Origin: Vibrio gallaecicus
GTDB lineage: Bacteria > Pseudomonadota > Gammaproteobacteria > Enterobacterales > Vibrionaceae
DNA: 64,000 nt
Assembly (NCBI RefSeq): GCF_024347495.1
Contig: NZ_AP025490.1
Location: 1,798,001 to 1,862,000, forward strand
Direction: 5' to 3'
Below the pieces are notes generated by a model. It was not told where the DNA came from, ran no database searches, and was given only the letters and a program-made list of their open reading frames with translations. How positions within the stretch are numbered: the first letter of the stretch is position 1; the number at the start of each line of letters is the position of its first letter. The position numbers and the translations under genes were made by a program. Of this stretch, positions 1 through 8,788 are shown piece after piece.

Positions 1-1420
1 TACAATCGGCATTATTGCGTTCAAAATCAGAGTTTAAGATCACTCTTACTGGTTTATCTTCGCCTTCCCAAAGTAACTTGACCAAGGCTTGATTGATCTT
101 CCAACCATGGATTTGACCTAAAACGACTTTAGGGACTTGGTTGCTTATCTCTGGGTATTCTTCAATCTTTAACTGAGCCGTTAACACATGTTCCGAAGAG
201 TTAGTGCGGTTATCAACAAGGTACCAACTGGTGTCTTCATCGCTGGTACTGCAATCAGGGCTACTGCTACTGACATAAAGCTCTCGAAGTTCAGAGCGGA
301 TATAACTAGAGTTAGCCGTTGTCGTGCCATACCCCATGTCCGTTCTAAAATGCATTCGTCCATTTTCAACGTTAAAGTATGACAAATTGATGCTGTTATC
401 ATAGACATCACTATCATCTGTAAGCTCATCTTTACTGGAATTACATCTTACTGGTTCTAATTCCGCAGCACTGCTACCACCGTCGCCATACCAAGTATCT
501 TTACTAGCCGGAATGGTCAACTTCCAGTGACTAATATCCCAGTCACTTGAATTATTGAGGCTTGTTTTTGAATGCTGTAACTCTTGAAAATGTGCGACAC
601 CTTCTCCATTTTCAAATTGATTGTAAATGCCAGCTTTAAAGTAGCTGAGCAAGTGTTCCCAATATTGAATGTCGTGAGTGACAGAGAGTTGACCATCTAC
701 TTTTATAGCAAGCGTGCTTTCGAACACAGACAATTCAAATTTAGTGAAGTTATTAAGATCTGCTTCACCTAAGTCATAACGATCATAAGAAGTGGCATAA
801 CATGTTGATGAGTCTGCTGCTTTACTACAATCTATGGCGTTATTTTTTACAACAGCCCAATAATGACCAGTAATGCCGTCTCTTTCTTGTTCCCATACCA
901 CACGTAATAAAGGATGAGGTATGTTCCCAGTACCACTGTCATCGGTGCCTTTATTATGGATTTGTAAGAATGTTACTTCATCGTGGTCAGCTGGCGAGCT
1001 AGCCACCGCCAAATCTATACCTGGCAGTTTCACTTCTGCATAAAGAGTTCGCTTAGTATTCTCTTCATTGACATCAAAGTTCTCACCTTCTCGAACTTCT
1101 GATCTCATTTTGTAGTTCGACATTTTAAAAATCAGATTCTCAGTACTCTTGTCAGCATAAAAGTATTCACTTTTGTATCCGTCAAAATTGCCGTTTTTTA
1201 CTTCAGAAGTTTTATTACCTTCTGATCCATTGGGATCAGACACCTGTAAATCTGAATTGGAAAGAATACTTTGATATTTAACGAGATCGAAAGGGGCTAT
1301 TGTTTCTTCTGGTGTTCCAGGGTTACTCGGGGCTGTACTGCTACTGCCTGAGCTACCTCCACCACAACCGTAAACAAGACCGGTTAATGCTACAATCATA
1401 AGCGGCTTCATCGCATTCAT
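1..1420 (-). CDS. PL7 alginate lyase lipoprotein with two PL7 domains, 3' end outside the window
   Basis: The reading frame is open from the ATG at 1420 to the left edge (473 codons), so the C-terminus is missing. The start is a lipoprotein signal peptide ending LVYGC, followed by a Gly/Ser/Pro-rich linker, which places the enzyme on the cell surface or in the outer membrane. Domain 1 (about residues 45-300) carries the three PL7 signatures: RSEVRE, QIHN and YFKAGIYNQ. Domain 2 begins near residue 310 with DWDISHWKLTIP and shows RSELREL and QIHG before the edge. PL7 enzymes cleave alginate by beta-elimination; mannuronate/guluronate preference cannot be read here. An alternative ATG lies at 1411. 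A degenerate copy of the island operator lies 38 bp upstream. The gene supplies oligomers to the uptake and PL17 genes of this island. Confidence 0.9.
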   Translation of the reverse strand, partial: MNAMKPLMIVALTGLVYGCGGGSSGSSSTAPSNPGTPEETIAPFDLVKYQSILSNSDLQVSDPNGSEGNKTSEVKNGNFDGYKSEYFYADKSTENLIFKMSNYKMRSEVREGENFDVNEENTKRTLYAEVKLPGIDLAVASSPADHDEVTFLQIHNKGTDDSGTGNIPHPLLRVVWEQERDGITGHYWAVVKNNAIDCSKAADSSTCYATSYDRYDLGEADLNNFTKFELSVFESTLAIKVDGQLSVTHDIQYWEHLLSYFKAGIYNQFENGEGVAHFQELQHSKTSLNNSSDWDISHWKLTIPASKDTWYGDGGSSAAELEPVRCNSSKDELTDDSDVYDNSINLSYFNVENGRMHFRTDMGYGTTTANSSYIRSELRELYVSSSSPDCSTSDEDTSWYLVDNRTNSSEHVLTAQLKIEEYPEISNQVPKVVLGQIHGWKINQALVKLLWEGEDKPVRVILNSDFERNNADC

Positions 1421-1457
1421 TTCACTTATCCATCTGTATAAAAAGAATAACTTACAT

Positions 1458-1468
1458 TTGTAGTATTT
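1458..1468. promoter_or_regulatory. Degenerate copy of the TTGTA-N-TACAA operator before the PL7 lyase
   Basis: The bases TTGTAGTATTT match 8 of the 10 fixed positions of the palindrome seen perfectly elsewhere in the island. The left half is intact and the right half is altered. It lies 38 bp upstream of the lyase start. Assignment rests only on similarity and position. Confidence 0.35.
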
Positions 1469-1587
1469 TAATTCAATTAAAGTGTAATGATAATGTGATA
1501 GCTAACTTGAATAAGTTTTTATTATTAGAAATGAGTAATAAAACCAAAGAGTCATGCAGATTAATGTTTGAAAGGTCTCTCAACAAA

Positions 1588-1615
1588 AAGGCTGCCCTAA
1601 AATCAGGGCAGCCTT
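1588..1615 (-). terminator. Rho-independent terminator of the chemoreceptor gene
   Basis: On the minus strand an 11-bp stem (AAGGCTGCCCT / AGGGCAGCCTT) with a 6-nt loop is followed by a T tract. It lies 45 bp past the stop of the MCP gene. Confidence 0.9.
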
Positions 1616-1660
1616 GATAAGACTCGGTTAGAAGTACTAAATTAGTTCTAAAGTATATTT

Positions 1661-3586
1661 TTACACCTTAAAGCTGCTCATCAACTCACTAACGCTGGTG
1701 TTCAGCGTTTTAATTTCTGCTGATTCTGCCACTTGATTTTGGCTTAATTGGTTAAGTTCTACTACAAAATTTTCAATAGTATGCATGTTTTTCGCAATGC
1801 TCTGTATCAGAGAGTTTTGCTCAACAGAAGAACCCGAAATATCATTATTAAAACGACTCACTGTTTCCATTTGTTCGGTCAATTTAGACAATATATCAAC
1901 CGCTTGCACAACTTGAGAGCGAGTCATTTCGCAATTCGTTTTTGTTTGCTCAATTGACTTAACCAGCCCTTCAGATTTATTTTGCAAGCTTGATAACGCT
2001 TCTTCAATTTCCGAAGTACTGATTTGAGTTCGGTTCGCTAGAGCTCTAACTTCATCGGCTACCACTGCAAAACCGCGACCATGTTCACCTGCTCTTGCCG
2101 CCTCAATCGAAGCATTTAACGCTAACAAGTTTGTTTGTTCAGCAATTCCACCAATGACGGTGACAATAGATTGAATCCCTTGCGTTTCATTTGCCATGGA
2201 CAAAATGTCTTCAGACGTTGAAACCACTTGTTTCTCAAGATCACTCACATAAGTTTCAGTCACAGTGTTTATTTGCTTCGTTTCATCACTTAATCGAGCT
2301 GCACTTCTTGCTGCATCAGCCGCAAACTGTGAATTTTTTTCAACTTCATTCGATGCTTCAGACAGGCTATCAATAGAAGAAGCCACTTTAGCTGTTTCAT
2401 CCGTATGAACCTTGAGCACATTGCTGGTTGCTTTACATCCTTCACGGATACTTAATACTTTAACGTCTAGATCTGAGTTTTTAAATTTGACGTCTTTTAC
2501 CATTTCCTGCAAACCCATGATAAATAGGTTGATGTCTCTTGCTATATGGCCTAAATCATCACTGCCCTTTTCAACTAAGCGTTGAGTTAAATCGCCATTA
2601 CCTTGTGATAATCTATGAACAATATCTCGCAAGGAAACTATTGGACGGTAAAAACGATTAAGTAGAATAACCATTAATACGACTGACCCTATAATTGATA
2701 AAATAATTAATATGCGAGCACTAGACATCACTTCATCTAATTGTTCATGGGCTAATGAAGGATTAATACTAGATATCATATACCATTCCCTTGAGTCACC
2801 AATATGCACCTTCTTCGCCATCAACACTCTATTTTCACCATTAATTATGCCTTCAATAAATATTTCGGGTGATTGAATAGCCTGAATAATATTTGCGTCA
2901 CGATTAATAGAGTTTATATTAGTTTGAGGTTGGATCTGCTCTATGGTTGAGGCAATGATCATTCCTTTATCATCAACCATAATACCTTTAGCTTCATATA
3001 TTTTATCTAGTTGTTTCAATTTATCTTCGAGATCATCAAATCGAATATCCGCCATAATAACGCGATCTTTATAGGAATAAGTCACACCAATCATTGGTAC
3101 CTGCGTGCTTTTGGTAAAAAACAAATCACTAAATGATTGACCCGTTTTTTTCTTTGCTTGCTTATACCAAGGGCGTACCGTCGGATCATATTTTTCTTTA
3201 ATTCCCACACCATTAGGGAAAGATTCTGATGGGCGTGAGGTGAAAGATCTACCATCATCAAATCCAACAACAACCTTATCGACCCCGCCCATTTTAGCGG
3301 CATAGTGCATCAACGTTTCATTTGGAACGGTATAAGGTGAACTCATGAACTCTTGTGCGACTGAGTTCACGGTGTCGATTGTTCTTTGAACTGTATTTTC
3401 AATATCTTCTATTTCAATAGAAAGTGATTGGTCGATTTCGTTATATATTTTGTTATTTACCTGCTGTGTTGCTAAGTCAAGCGAATACCAGTTGGTAACC
3501 ACTAAGGCACTAGAACTGACGACAGCCGCCATCAAAATCAGCTTTCCTTTAAACCCTAAAGATAATCCTGAATTCATAAAACTCAT
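1661..3586 (-). CDS. Methyl-accepting chemotaxis protein with dCache sensor domain
   Basis: A transmembrane chemoreceptor of 641 aa. TM1 lies near residues 10-30. A periplasmic dCache_1-type domain follows (about 35-275; RPWY and DDKG motifs typical of the family). TM2 is near residue 290, then a HAMP domain, then the cytoplasmic signalling domain with the conserved hairpin tip ([19 protein letters not shown]). There is no CheR/CheB-tethering pentapeptide at the C-terminus, which ends SSFKV. The ATG at 3586 is chosen because AAAGG lies 12 nt upstream; an in-frame TTG at 3598 abuts that sequence directly. A perfect island operator lies 134 bp upstream, suggesting co-regulation with alginate genes and a ligand related to alginate breakdown. 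The ligand is inference. Confidence 0.93.
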   Translation of the reverse strand: MSFMNSGLSLGFKGKLILMAAVVSSSALVVTNWYSLDLATQQVNNKIYNEIDQSLSIEIEDIENTVQRTIDTVNSVAQEFMSSPYTVPNETLMHYAAKMGGVDKVVVGFDDGRSFTSRPSESFPNGVGIKEKYDPTVRPWYKQAKKKTGQSFSDLFFTKSTQVPMIGVTYSYKDRVIMADIRFDDLEDKLKQLDKIYEAKGIMVDDKGMIIASTIEQIQPQTNINSINRDANIIQAIQSPEIFIEGIINGENRVLMAKKVHIGDSREWYMISSINPSLAHEQLDEVMSSARILIILSIIGSVVLMVILLNRFYRPIVSLRDIVHRLSQGNGDLTQRLVEKGSDDLGHIARDINLFIMGLQEMVKDVKFKNSDLDVKVLSIREGCKATSNVLKVHTDETAKVASSIDSLSEASNEVEKNSQFAADAARSAARLSDETKQINTVTETYVSDLEKQVVSTSEDILSMANETQGIQSIVTVIGGIAEQTNLLALNASIEAARAGEHGRGFAVVADEVRALANRTQISTSEIEEALSSLQNKSEGLVKSIEQTKTNCEMTRSQVVQAVDILSKLTEQMETVSRFNNDISGSSVEQNSLIQSIAKNMHTIENFVVELNQLSQNQVAESAEIKTLNTSVSELMSSFKV

Positions 3587-3719
3587 AATTAATAACAACC
3601 TTTAATATTTATTTAAATCTATTGAAATAGGAGCTTTAGCAGTAATCGCTTAGTGAGAGTCATACGTCACAAAAGGTATTTTATAGTTACAATGAGTTAC
3701 TGCATTAATATTTTAAGTA

Positions 3720-3730
3720 TTGTATTACAA
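3720..3730. promoter_or_regulatory. Predicted GntR-type operator before the MCP gene
   Basis: TTGTATTACAA is a perfect TTGTA-N-TACAA palindrome containing the GT-N3-AC core of FadR-subfamily GntR operators. The same 11-mer recurs before kdgF, and the G-centre version recurs before both symporters. Here it is 134 bp upstream of the MCP start. Confidence 0.6.
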
Positions 3731-3939
3731 ATAATTAATTTATTTTGTGAGAAAGACGATCATATGGTTAGTCAGCAATTTATTATTTTTATTTATGTCT
3801 CAGTTTCTTTATTGAAAATTTACCAATATTTCTATATTCATGAAGATTTCCAATAAAATATATTATGGTGATTTATTTATAGAACATTAATAAGTAACCA
3901 GTCACATATTGTTCTGCAATAAATATGGAGATAGCAGTG

Positions 3940-4112
3940 ATGATTAGTAATAGAAATGTAGCTTTAGTGGTTGGCATTGAAAATCGAGATCAGAGAATTA
4001 AAAATTTATGACTAAACAGACAAGAAGTAGCCAAGAAATAAAGAGTAAAAAAGATTATTTTTTAGAAATGAGAAAGGTTGGTCTGAGTATTAATTCGAAG
4101 GGGAATGTATGA
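3940..4112 (+). other. Two overlapping mini-ORFs (23 and 34 codons), coding status uncertain
   Basis: The ATG at 3940 has GGAG 9 nt upstream and opens a 23-aa frame ending in ATGA (4008-4011). That overlap starts a Lys/Ser-rich 34-aa frame ending at 4112, again in ATGA, which opens a 14-aa frame. The spacing resembles translational coupling, but the frames are very short and match no family I know. Confidence 0.25.
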
Positions 4113-4126
4113 ATAACAAAGAAATG

Positions 4127-4177
4127 GAACCTTACTCCGGCATTACGAATTAGATACATAATGCCATAGTAAGGTTC
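4127..4177 (-). terminator. Hairpin terminator after dehR
   Basis: Arms of 19 nt (GAACCTTACT..GGCATTA and its complement, 17 of 19 paired) surround a 13-nt loop just past the dehR stop. The minus-strand copy is followed by CATTTCTTTGTT, a modest T-rich tract. Confidence 0.7.
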
Positions 4178-4184
4178 TGTATGA

Positions 4185-5066
4185 TTACTTCTCTAGTTTT
4201 GTGAAGTAATCAAAAATTACTGGTACATCATTTTGACCAAGACCTGCGTCAACAGCTTCTTGTAAGCTTGTTGCAGTACCTTGAGCAATCAATGACTTAG
4301 TACCTAGGTCTTCACACATTGCAAGGAAGTAACCAAGGTCTTTGTTTGCGTTAGCAACAGAGAAACCTAGCTTTTCTTCACCATCTACAGCGTAGAACTT
4401 ACAGAACTGCATGAATGGTGAGTTAGAAGGACCTGCAGACATGATGTCAAACAACTGCTGGCCATCAACACCTGCAAGTTTTGCAACAGCAAACGCTTGA
4501 GACATAGTCGCAACTGTAGTCATACCCATGAAGTTATTTACAAGCTTAGTCACGTGACCTGAACCTAGAGTACCCAGGTGGAATACGTTCTCGCCTTGCT
4601 CTTCTAGAACAGGTTTAACTTTATTGAAAGTGTCCATGTCGCCAGCAGCCATGATGTTCAAAAGACCATCTTTAGCGTGTGCAGGTGTACGACCAAGAGG
4701 AGCATCGATCATGCCAGCGCCTTTTTCAGCAAGGGCTGCGCCGATTTTCTTAGTTGATGCAGGGATAGAAGTACCGAAGTCTACTAGTACTGCGCCTTCT
4801 TTAATACCTGCTAAAACACCATCTTCGCCGTAAACAATCTTTTCTACAACTTCTGAAGTTGTCAGACAAAATTGAACGATGTCACTCGCTGCTGCTAATT
4901 CTTTAGCTGAAGTGAATGCCGTAGCATTGCCACGATCTGTAACGCGAGCAACTGCTTCTGCGCTAAGATCCATTACGTTTACGTGGTAGCCGCGCTTTTG
5001 CAGGTTTTCTACCATGTTGCCGCCCATAAGACCCAGGCCAATGAAACCAATTACTGGTTTAGTCAT
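4185..5066 (-). CDS. dehR: NAD(P)-dependent DEH reductase (beta-hydroxyacid dehydrogenase family)
   Basis: A 293-aa enzyme predicted to reduce 4-deoxy-L-erythro-5-hexoseulose uronate (DEH), the open form of the alginate monomer, to 2-keto-3-deoxygluconate. The Rossmann motif GFIGLGLMGGNM is at the N-terminus. The substrate-site segment DAPLGRTPAHAKDG is near residue 120, and the catalytic lysine sits in GHVTKLVNN near 170, as in 6-phosphogluconate and 3-hydroxyisobutyrate dehydrogenases. The start is the ATG at 5066, with GGAG 6 nt upstream; an in-frame TTG at 5078 lies on the ribosome site. The family alone would allow tartronate semialdehyde or hydroxyisobutyrate as substrate. The alginate neighbourhood and my recollection of the V. 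splendidus DehR locus favour DEH. Confidence 0.8.
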   Translation of the reverse strand: MTKPVIGFIGLGLMGGNMVENLQKRGYHVNVMDLSAEAVARVTDRGNATAFTSAKELAAASDIVQFCLTTSEVVEKIVYGEDGVLAGIKEGAVLVDFGTSIPASTKKIGAALAEKGAGMIDAPLGRTPAHAKDGLLNIMAAGDMDTFNKVKPVLEEQGENVFHLGTLGSGHVTKLVNNFMGMTTVATMSQAFAVAKLAGVDGQQLFDIMSAGPSNSPFMQFCKFYAVDGEEKLGFSVANANKDLGYFLAMCEDLGTKSLIAQGTATSLQEAVDAGLGQNDVPVIFDYFTKLEK

Positions 5067-5174
5067 GCTCAACTCCAAATATGTTATTGTATGATTATAT
5101 GCTCATTATAATAACCACCAGCTTTCCGTTACGCAATACTTTTTGGTGGCTGAAATGGAATATTAATGGCGAGA

Positions 5175-5190
5175 TGTGATGAAGGTTATA
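5175..5190. promoter_or_regulatory. CRP-like site upstream of dehR
   Basis: TGTGA-N6-TTATA matches the CRP consensus TGTGA-N6-TCACA at 8 of 10 positions, about 110 bp upstream of the dehR start. The left half is perfect and the right half weak. Confidence 0.35.
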
Positions 5191-5364
5191 TAAAAAAATA
5201 AAGATGTCTTAATCTTAAGTTCGTTTCTTCTTGTATCGTTTGAAATAACTACAATTCGTGAATTTTCCACGCTTAGTTTTACTAATAACAATCAACAATT
5301 AGCGCATTTAATTAACAAAACTTCACCAATCATTCCTACCATTCATCTATCGTATCGAACAAAA

Positions 5365-5390
5365 AGCGGCTACCCTTTCGAGTAACCGCT
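5365..5390 (-). terminator. Terminator after the first symporter gene
   Basis: A 9-bp stem with one mismatch (AGCGGTTAC / GTAGCCGCT on the minus strand) is followed by TTTTTG, 20 bp past the symporter stop. Confidence 0.8.
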
Positions 5391-5409
5391 ATTGATTTAT
5401 TTCAATTAA

Positions 5410-7188
5410 TTAACTTTCAGTTGCTGCTGTGGCTGTTTTTCCATTGTCATCTACTGCTTTAACTAGTAGTACACCAACACCGCCAACAATCACACCACAA
5501 AGGATGAAGACTAAACGCCCCCACATTGGGTTAGTCAATAGAGCCATTAGCATGATACCAACACCAGCTACTGCAATCAGTTTTCCAAGCATTTCACGTT
5601 GTTTGTTATCTAATACTTTCTGTTCTGCAGACTCTGCAACTAACGGAGTAGAAAGGTTACCGAAGAACTTATCAACGTCAGCTTGACGCTTCTCAGTAAG
5701 TGGTTTGTAGAACAGTGTAGATAGGATGAAGAAACCACCAGTAAATACAATGTGACCAATTAGACCAATCGCTACTTTAACATCAGACCATTCACGGCTA
5801 GTTAACTCTTCAAGACCAAATACTGATGAAACCATCTCTGCGTTTACAACGAAGCCTACATAGTAAGAAACAAGACCACCGACGACTAACGTGCCCCAAC
5901 CAGCCCAATCCGGAGTTTTCTTAATAAAGAAGCCAAGGAATGCAGGAATTGTCATTGGGAAACCGATTAGAGCACCTACGTACATCATTGTATCGAACAA
6001 GCTCAAACCTTTGAGAGAGTTAATGAACTGTGCAATAAGGATGATAGCGATACCAAAAACAGCAGAAGTAATCTTAGATACAGTTACCAGCTCTTTTTCA
6101 CTTGCTGTACCTTTACGAACGATTGGTTCATAGAAGTTCTTAACAAAAATACCTGAGTTACGGTTAAGACCTGAATCCATTGATGACATTGTTGCAGCAA
6201 ACATCGCGGCAACTAGAAGACCAACCATACCTGCTGGCATGTATTCTTGTACGAAGTATAAGTATGCGAAGTCACCAGCTTTCTTACCTGCTTCTGGGTA
6301 AGCCGCTGCTAAATCAACGCCTTGACCTGCAATGTACCAAGAAGGCATAAACCAAATGAATACACCACAAAGCATTAATACACATGCAAGAAGTGCTGCT
6401 TTCTTAGCATTCTTAGAGTCCTTAGCTGCTAGGTAACGGTAAGAGTTAAGCATGTTGTTCGTGATAGAGAATTGCTTCACAAAGATGAAGAATGCCCAGA
6501 TGCTGAAGATGCTTAAGTAGTTAATGTTGTTACCAGAAAGGAATGAACCGCCTTCTGCTACAGGGAAGTTACTAACGATTTCGCCAACACCACCACCTTG
6601 TACTACTGCAACAACCGCACATGTCACCGTGACTGCCATTATGATAACCATCTGCATAAAGTCAGATGCGATAACCGCCCATGAACCGCCCGTTACTGAC
6701 ATCGCCAATACCACGAGACCTGTAATCCAGATAGTCGCTGTCATGTCGAAACCGAAGATGCCAGAAGCAATAATTGCTAGTGCATTTAGCCATACACCTG
6801 CTGATACAACACTGTTAGGCATTGAAGACCAAGTAAATACTTGCTCATTCGTTGCACCAAAACGCATGCGAATCGCTTCAATTACCGTTACAACGCGAAG
6901 TTGACGGAATTTAGGAGCAAAGTATGCAAAGTTCATGAAGTAACCGAACGCATTGGCAATGAAGATAACCGCTACTGCAAATCCATCGTTGTATGCTTTA
7001 CCGGCTGCTCCTGTGAAGGTCCATGCACTAAACTGTGTCATAAAGGCAGTTGCACCAACCATCCACCAAAGCATGTTACCTCCCCCACGGAAGTAATCAC
7101 TTGTAGTACTTGTAAATGTTCTAAACATCCAGCCTATTGCAATCAAGAATAGAAAGTAGATGCCTACGATAATAGTGTTGAGTTCCAT
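5410..7188 (-). CDS. Sodium/solute symporter (SSS family), probable oligoalginate or uronate transporter, Toa-type
   Basis: A 592-aa inner-membrane protein with 13-14 hydrophobic segments, typical of the SSS family. The N-terminus has the SSS-like segments SDYFRGGGNMLWW and TFTGAAGKAY, and the conserved stretch SSMDSGLNRNSG lies mid-protein. It is closely similar over its whole length to the symporter at 21017-22786, so the two are paralogs. Position between dehR and the lyases, together with the known V. splendidus Toa transporters, suggests uptake of unsaturated uronates or short alginate oligomers with sodium. Two ATGs (7191 and 7188) follow AAGG; the second has better spacing (7 nt). A perfect operator and a long palindrome lie just upstream. 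Confidence 0.87.
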   Translation of the reverse strand: MELNTIIVGIYFLFLIAIGWMFRTFTSTTSDYFRGGGNMLWWMVGATAFMTQFSAWTFTGAAGKAYNDGFAVAVIFIANAFGYFMNFAYFAPKFRQLRVVTVIEAIRMRFGATNEQVFTWSSMPNSVVSAGVWLNALAIIASGIFGFDMTATIWITGLVVLAMSVTGGSWAVIASDFMQMVIIMAVTVTCAVVAVVQGGGVGEIVSNFPVAEGGSFLSGNNINYLSIFSIWAFFIFVKQFSITNNMLNSYRYLAAKDSKNAKKAALLACVLMLCGVFIWFMPSWYIAGQGVDLAAAYPEAGKKAGDFAYLYFVQEYMPAGMVGLLVAAMFAATMSSMDSGLNRNSGIFVKNFYEPIVRKGTASEKELVTVSKITSAVFGIAIILIAQFINSLKGLSLFDTMMYVGALIGFPMTIPAFLGFFIKKTPDWAGWGTLVVGGLVSYYVGFVVNAEMVSSVFGLEELTSREWSDVKVAIGLIGHIVFTGGFFILSTLFYKPLTEKRQADVDKFFGNLSTPLVAESAEQKVLDNKQREMLGKLIAVAGVGIMLMALLTNPMWGRLVFILCGVIVGGVGVLLVKAVDDNGKTATAATES

Positions 7189-7201
7189 CATATAACCTTA
7201 T

Positions 7202-7230
7202 CTATAGTATTTTGTTACAAAACACTATAG
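7202..7230. promoter_or_regulatory. 29-bp near-perfect palindrome in the symporter leader
   Basis: CTATAGT and TTTTGT on the left mirror ACAAAA and ACTATAG on the right around one central base. Only one base pair departs from symmetry, and it is a G-U wobble in the minus-strand RNA. It ends a few bases before the AAGG ribosome site, so it could be an operator or a leader hairpin that affects translation. Confidence 0.55.
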
Positions 7231-7247
7231 ATAAACGCCTCGCTTAT

Positions 7248-7258
7248 TTGTAGTACAA
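7248..7258. promoter_or_regulatory. Predicted GntR-type operator before the first symporter
   Basis: TTGTAGTACAA is a perfect TTGTA-N-TACAA palindrome 60 bp upstream of the symporter start. It is identical to the site at 20943-20953, before the paralogous symporter. Confidence 0.65.
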
Positions 7259-7752
7259 TAATCTAAATAAGTGATGGTGATCTTATTTTAATAAACAGTG
7301 CTAATCATATATGTGACACCAAATTGAATATAGTTAATTCATTAATATCAAATAATTCATATAAATCCAATTGCACAACGAATAACAATCCCAAACAAAA
7401 ACCATTAATAACAACAAGTTAATGACAAATTAAGTTCATAATAGTCAGATTAACTATGATTGCTTACTCAAACTATTAAGTGCCCTATTTTGTTTATAAT
7501 TTAATAAATTAAGTGTCACAAGCCAGGATTAATAAGACAATAGTTTTATTATTAGTATTCAAACATTATCGTTTGTGAGCGATTCTTCACAGTCATCAGC
7601 AACGCATTCAAAAAAATCACATTTTACATTCCATGTAATCTTTCATGGCAATTGTTACATGCGTACATAAATACGTAATCAAATTGAATCAAATTTGTCA
7701 TAACCAATGTTTATATTGCTTTCCATACAAACAACTCAATTGGTTAGTCACA

Positions 7753-8709
7753 ATGAACACAAGAAAAATAAACTTAACGCTAAAAAGTGCAATTACCGCT
7801 GCACTTCTTTTCTCTGGGTCTTCTCTTGCTATGGACTCTCGATATGAAGATCGCTCAGGCAACCTAGTTGCCGACGTACCAAGTGACCAATCTGAATGGA
7901 TTAGTCCAAGCACGTTAATTTTTGCTTATACACCAGTTGAAGATCCTGCTGTTTATGCGGATGTTTGGAGTGAATTTTTATCCCATCTTGAGAAAACAAC
8001 AGGTAAAAAAGTTCGCTTCTTCCCTGTTCAAAACAATGCAGCACAAATTGAAGCGATGCGATCTGGCCGTTTACATATTGCTGGCTTTAATACGGGTTCT
8101 ACTCCTCTTGCGGTAAATTGTGCAGGGTTTGCACCTTTCACAATGATGGCAGCAGAAGACGGTTCATTCGGTTACGAAATGGAAATCATTACCCACCCAG
8201 GTTCTGGCATTGAAAAAGTGGAAGATCTTAAAGGTAAGAACTTAGCATTCACTTCACAAACGTCTAATTCAGGATTTAAAGCTCCTTCTGCAATTCTCAA
8301 TGCTGAATATCAACTAAAGCCAGAACGAGATTTCACACCTGCATTCTCTGGTGCTCATGACAACTCAATTCTTGGTGTTGCCCATAAAGATTATGATGCA
8401 GCAGCCATTGCTAATTCAGTATTGAATCGCATGCTTTCACGTGAAGTGGTTAAGGAAGACCAGATTAAAACCATCTACAAGTCTCAAACTTTCCCTACGA
8501 CAGCTTATGGCACGGCTCATAACCTAAGCCCTGAATTACAAAGCAAAATTCAAAAAGCATTTTTTACTTTCGACTGGGAAGGTACAAAACTTCAGCAAGA
8601 GTTTGAACGTAATGGTGAAGCGAAGTTTGTTCCGATTACTTACCAAGAGCACTGGGAAGTGATCCGCACTATCGATACAGCAAATAACGTTTCATATACC
8701 TGCAGTTAA
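7753..8709 (+). CDS. phnD: PhnD-type phosphonate/phosphite ABC transporter binding protein
   Basis: A 318-aa periplasmic solute-binding protein. The chosen ATG gives a clean Sec signal peptide (AALLFSGSSLA, cleaved before MDSRY); starting at 7645 would put 36 unlikely residues in front of it. Family signatures are FAYTPVEDP at the start of the mature domain, the ligand-loop segment TSQTSNSGFKAP near residue 180, and SGAHDNSI near 215. PhnD-family proteins bind phosphonates, phosphite or related oxyanions; which one cannot be read here. It begins a phnD-phnC-phnE-phnE operon. No C-P lyase or phosphonatase gene is nearby, so this is uptake only. Its place inside an alginate cluster is unexplained. 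Confidence 0.85.
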   Translation: MNTRKINLTLKSAITAALLFSGSSLAMDSRYEDRSGNLVADVPSDQSEWISPSTLIFAYTPVEDPAVYADVWSEFLSHLEKTTGKKVRFFPVQNNAAQIEAMRSGRLHIAGFNTGSTPLAVNCAGFAPFTMMAAEDGSFGYEMEIITHPGSGIEKVEDLKGKNLAFTSQTSNSGFKAPSAILNAEYQLKPERDFTPAFSGAHDNSILGVAHKDYDAAAIANSVLNRMLSREVVKEDQIKTIYKSQTFPTTAYGTAHNLSPELQSKIQKAFFTFDWEGTKLQQEFERNGEAKFVPITYQEHWEVIRTIDTANNVSYTCS

Positions 8710-8724
8710 TGATTGAACATCAGG

Positions 8725-8777
8725 CGGCTTGTTATGAATAAACCAAACGCAGGTTTATTCAAAAACAAGCCGTTTTT
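8725..8777 (+). terminator. Intercistronic hairpin, probable attenuator between phnD and phnC
   Basis: Nested stems CGGCTTGTT/AACAAGCCG and GAATAAACC/GGTTTATTC are followed by TTTTT, between the binding-protein stop and the ATPase start. Partial termination or 3'-end protection here would give more binding protein than ATPase, as is common in ABC operons. Confidence 0.75.
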
Positions 8778-8788
8778 ATAGGAAATTT

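Larger units (their letters stand above)
3587..4184. other. Intergenic stretch between dehR and the MCP gene
   Basis: This holds the MCP promoter side with its operator, an AT-rich tract, the dehR terminator hairpin, and a chain of short overlapping plus-strand ORFs (3940-4011, 4008-4112, 4109-4153). No protein family is recognisable. A 67-codon open frame at 3653-3856 has no ribosome site and is probably chance. Confidence 0.6.
5067..5409. other. Intergenic region upstream of dehR
   Basis: This contains the symporter terminator, a CRP-like sequence and AT-rich promoter sequence for dehR. No perfect island operator was found; only half-matches such as TTGTAT near 5088 and ACTACAA near 5249. 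Confidence 0.5.
7189..7752. other. Divergent promoter region between the symporter and the phn-type operon
   Basis: The symporter side holds a 29-bp palindrome (7202-7230), a perfect operator (7248-7258) and a weak CRP-like site (AGTGA-N6-TCTTA, 7270-7285). The remainder to 7752 is AT-rich. One TTGTCAT at 7695-7701 resembles a single Pho-box repeat, but no second repeat at 11-bp spacing is convincing. Confidence 0.6.

Noticed and set aside
3653..3856. 67-codon plus-strand frame upstream of the MCP gene
   Set aside because: GTG start without ribosome site, very AT-rich, and it contains the predicted operator; more likely promoter DNA.
7681..7752. Possible Pho box before phnD
   Set aside because: TTGTCAT at 7695 matches one repeat, but no second repeat at 11-bp spacing is convincing.
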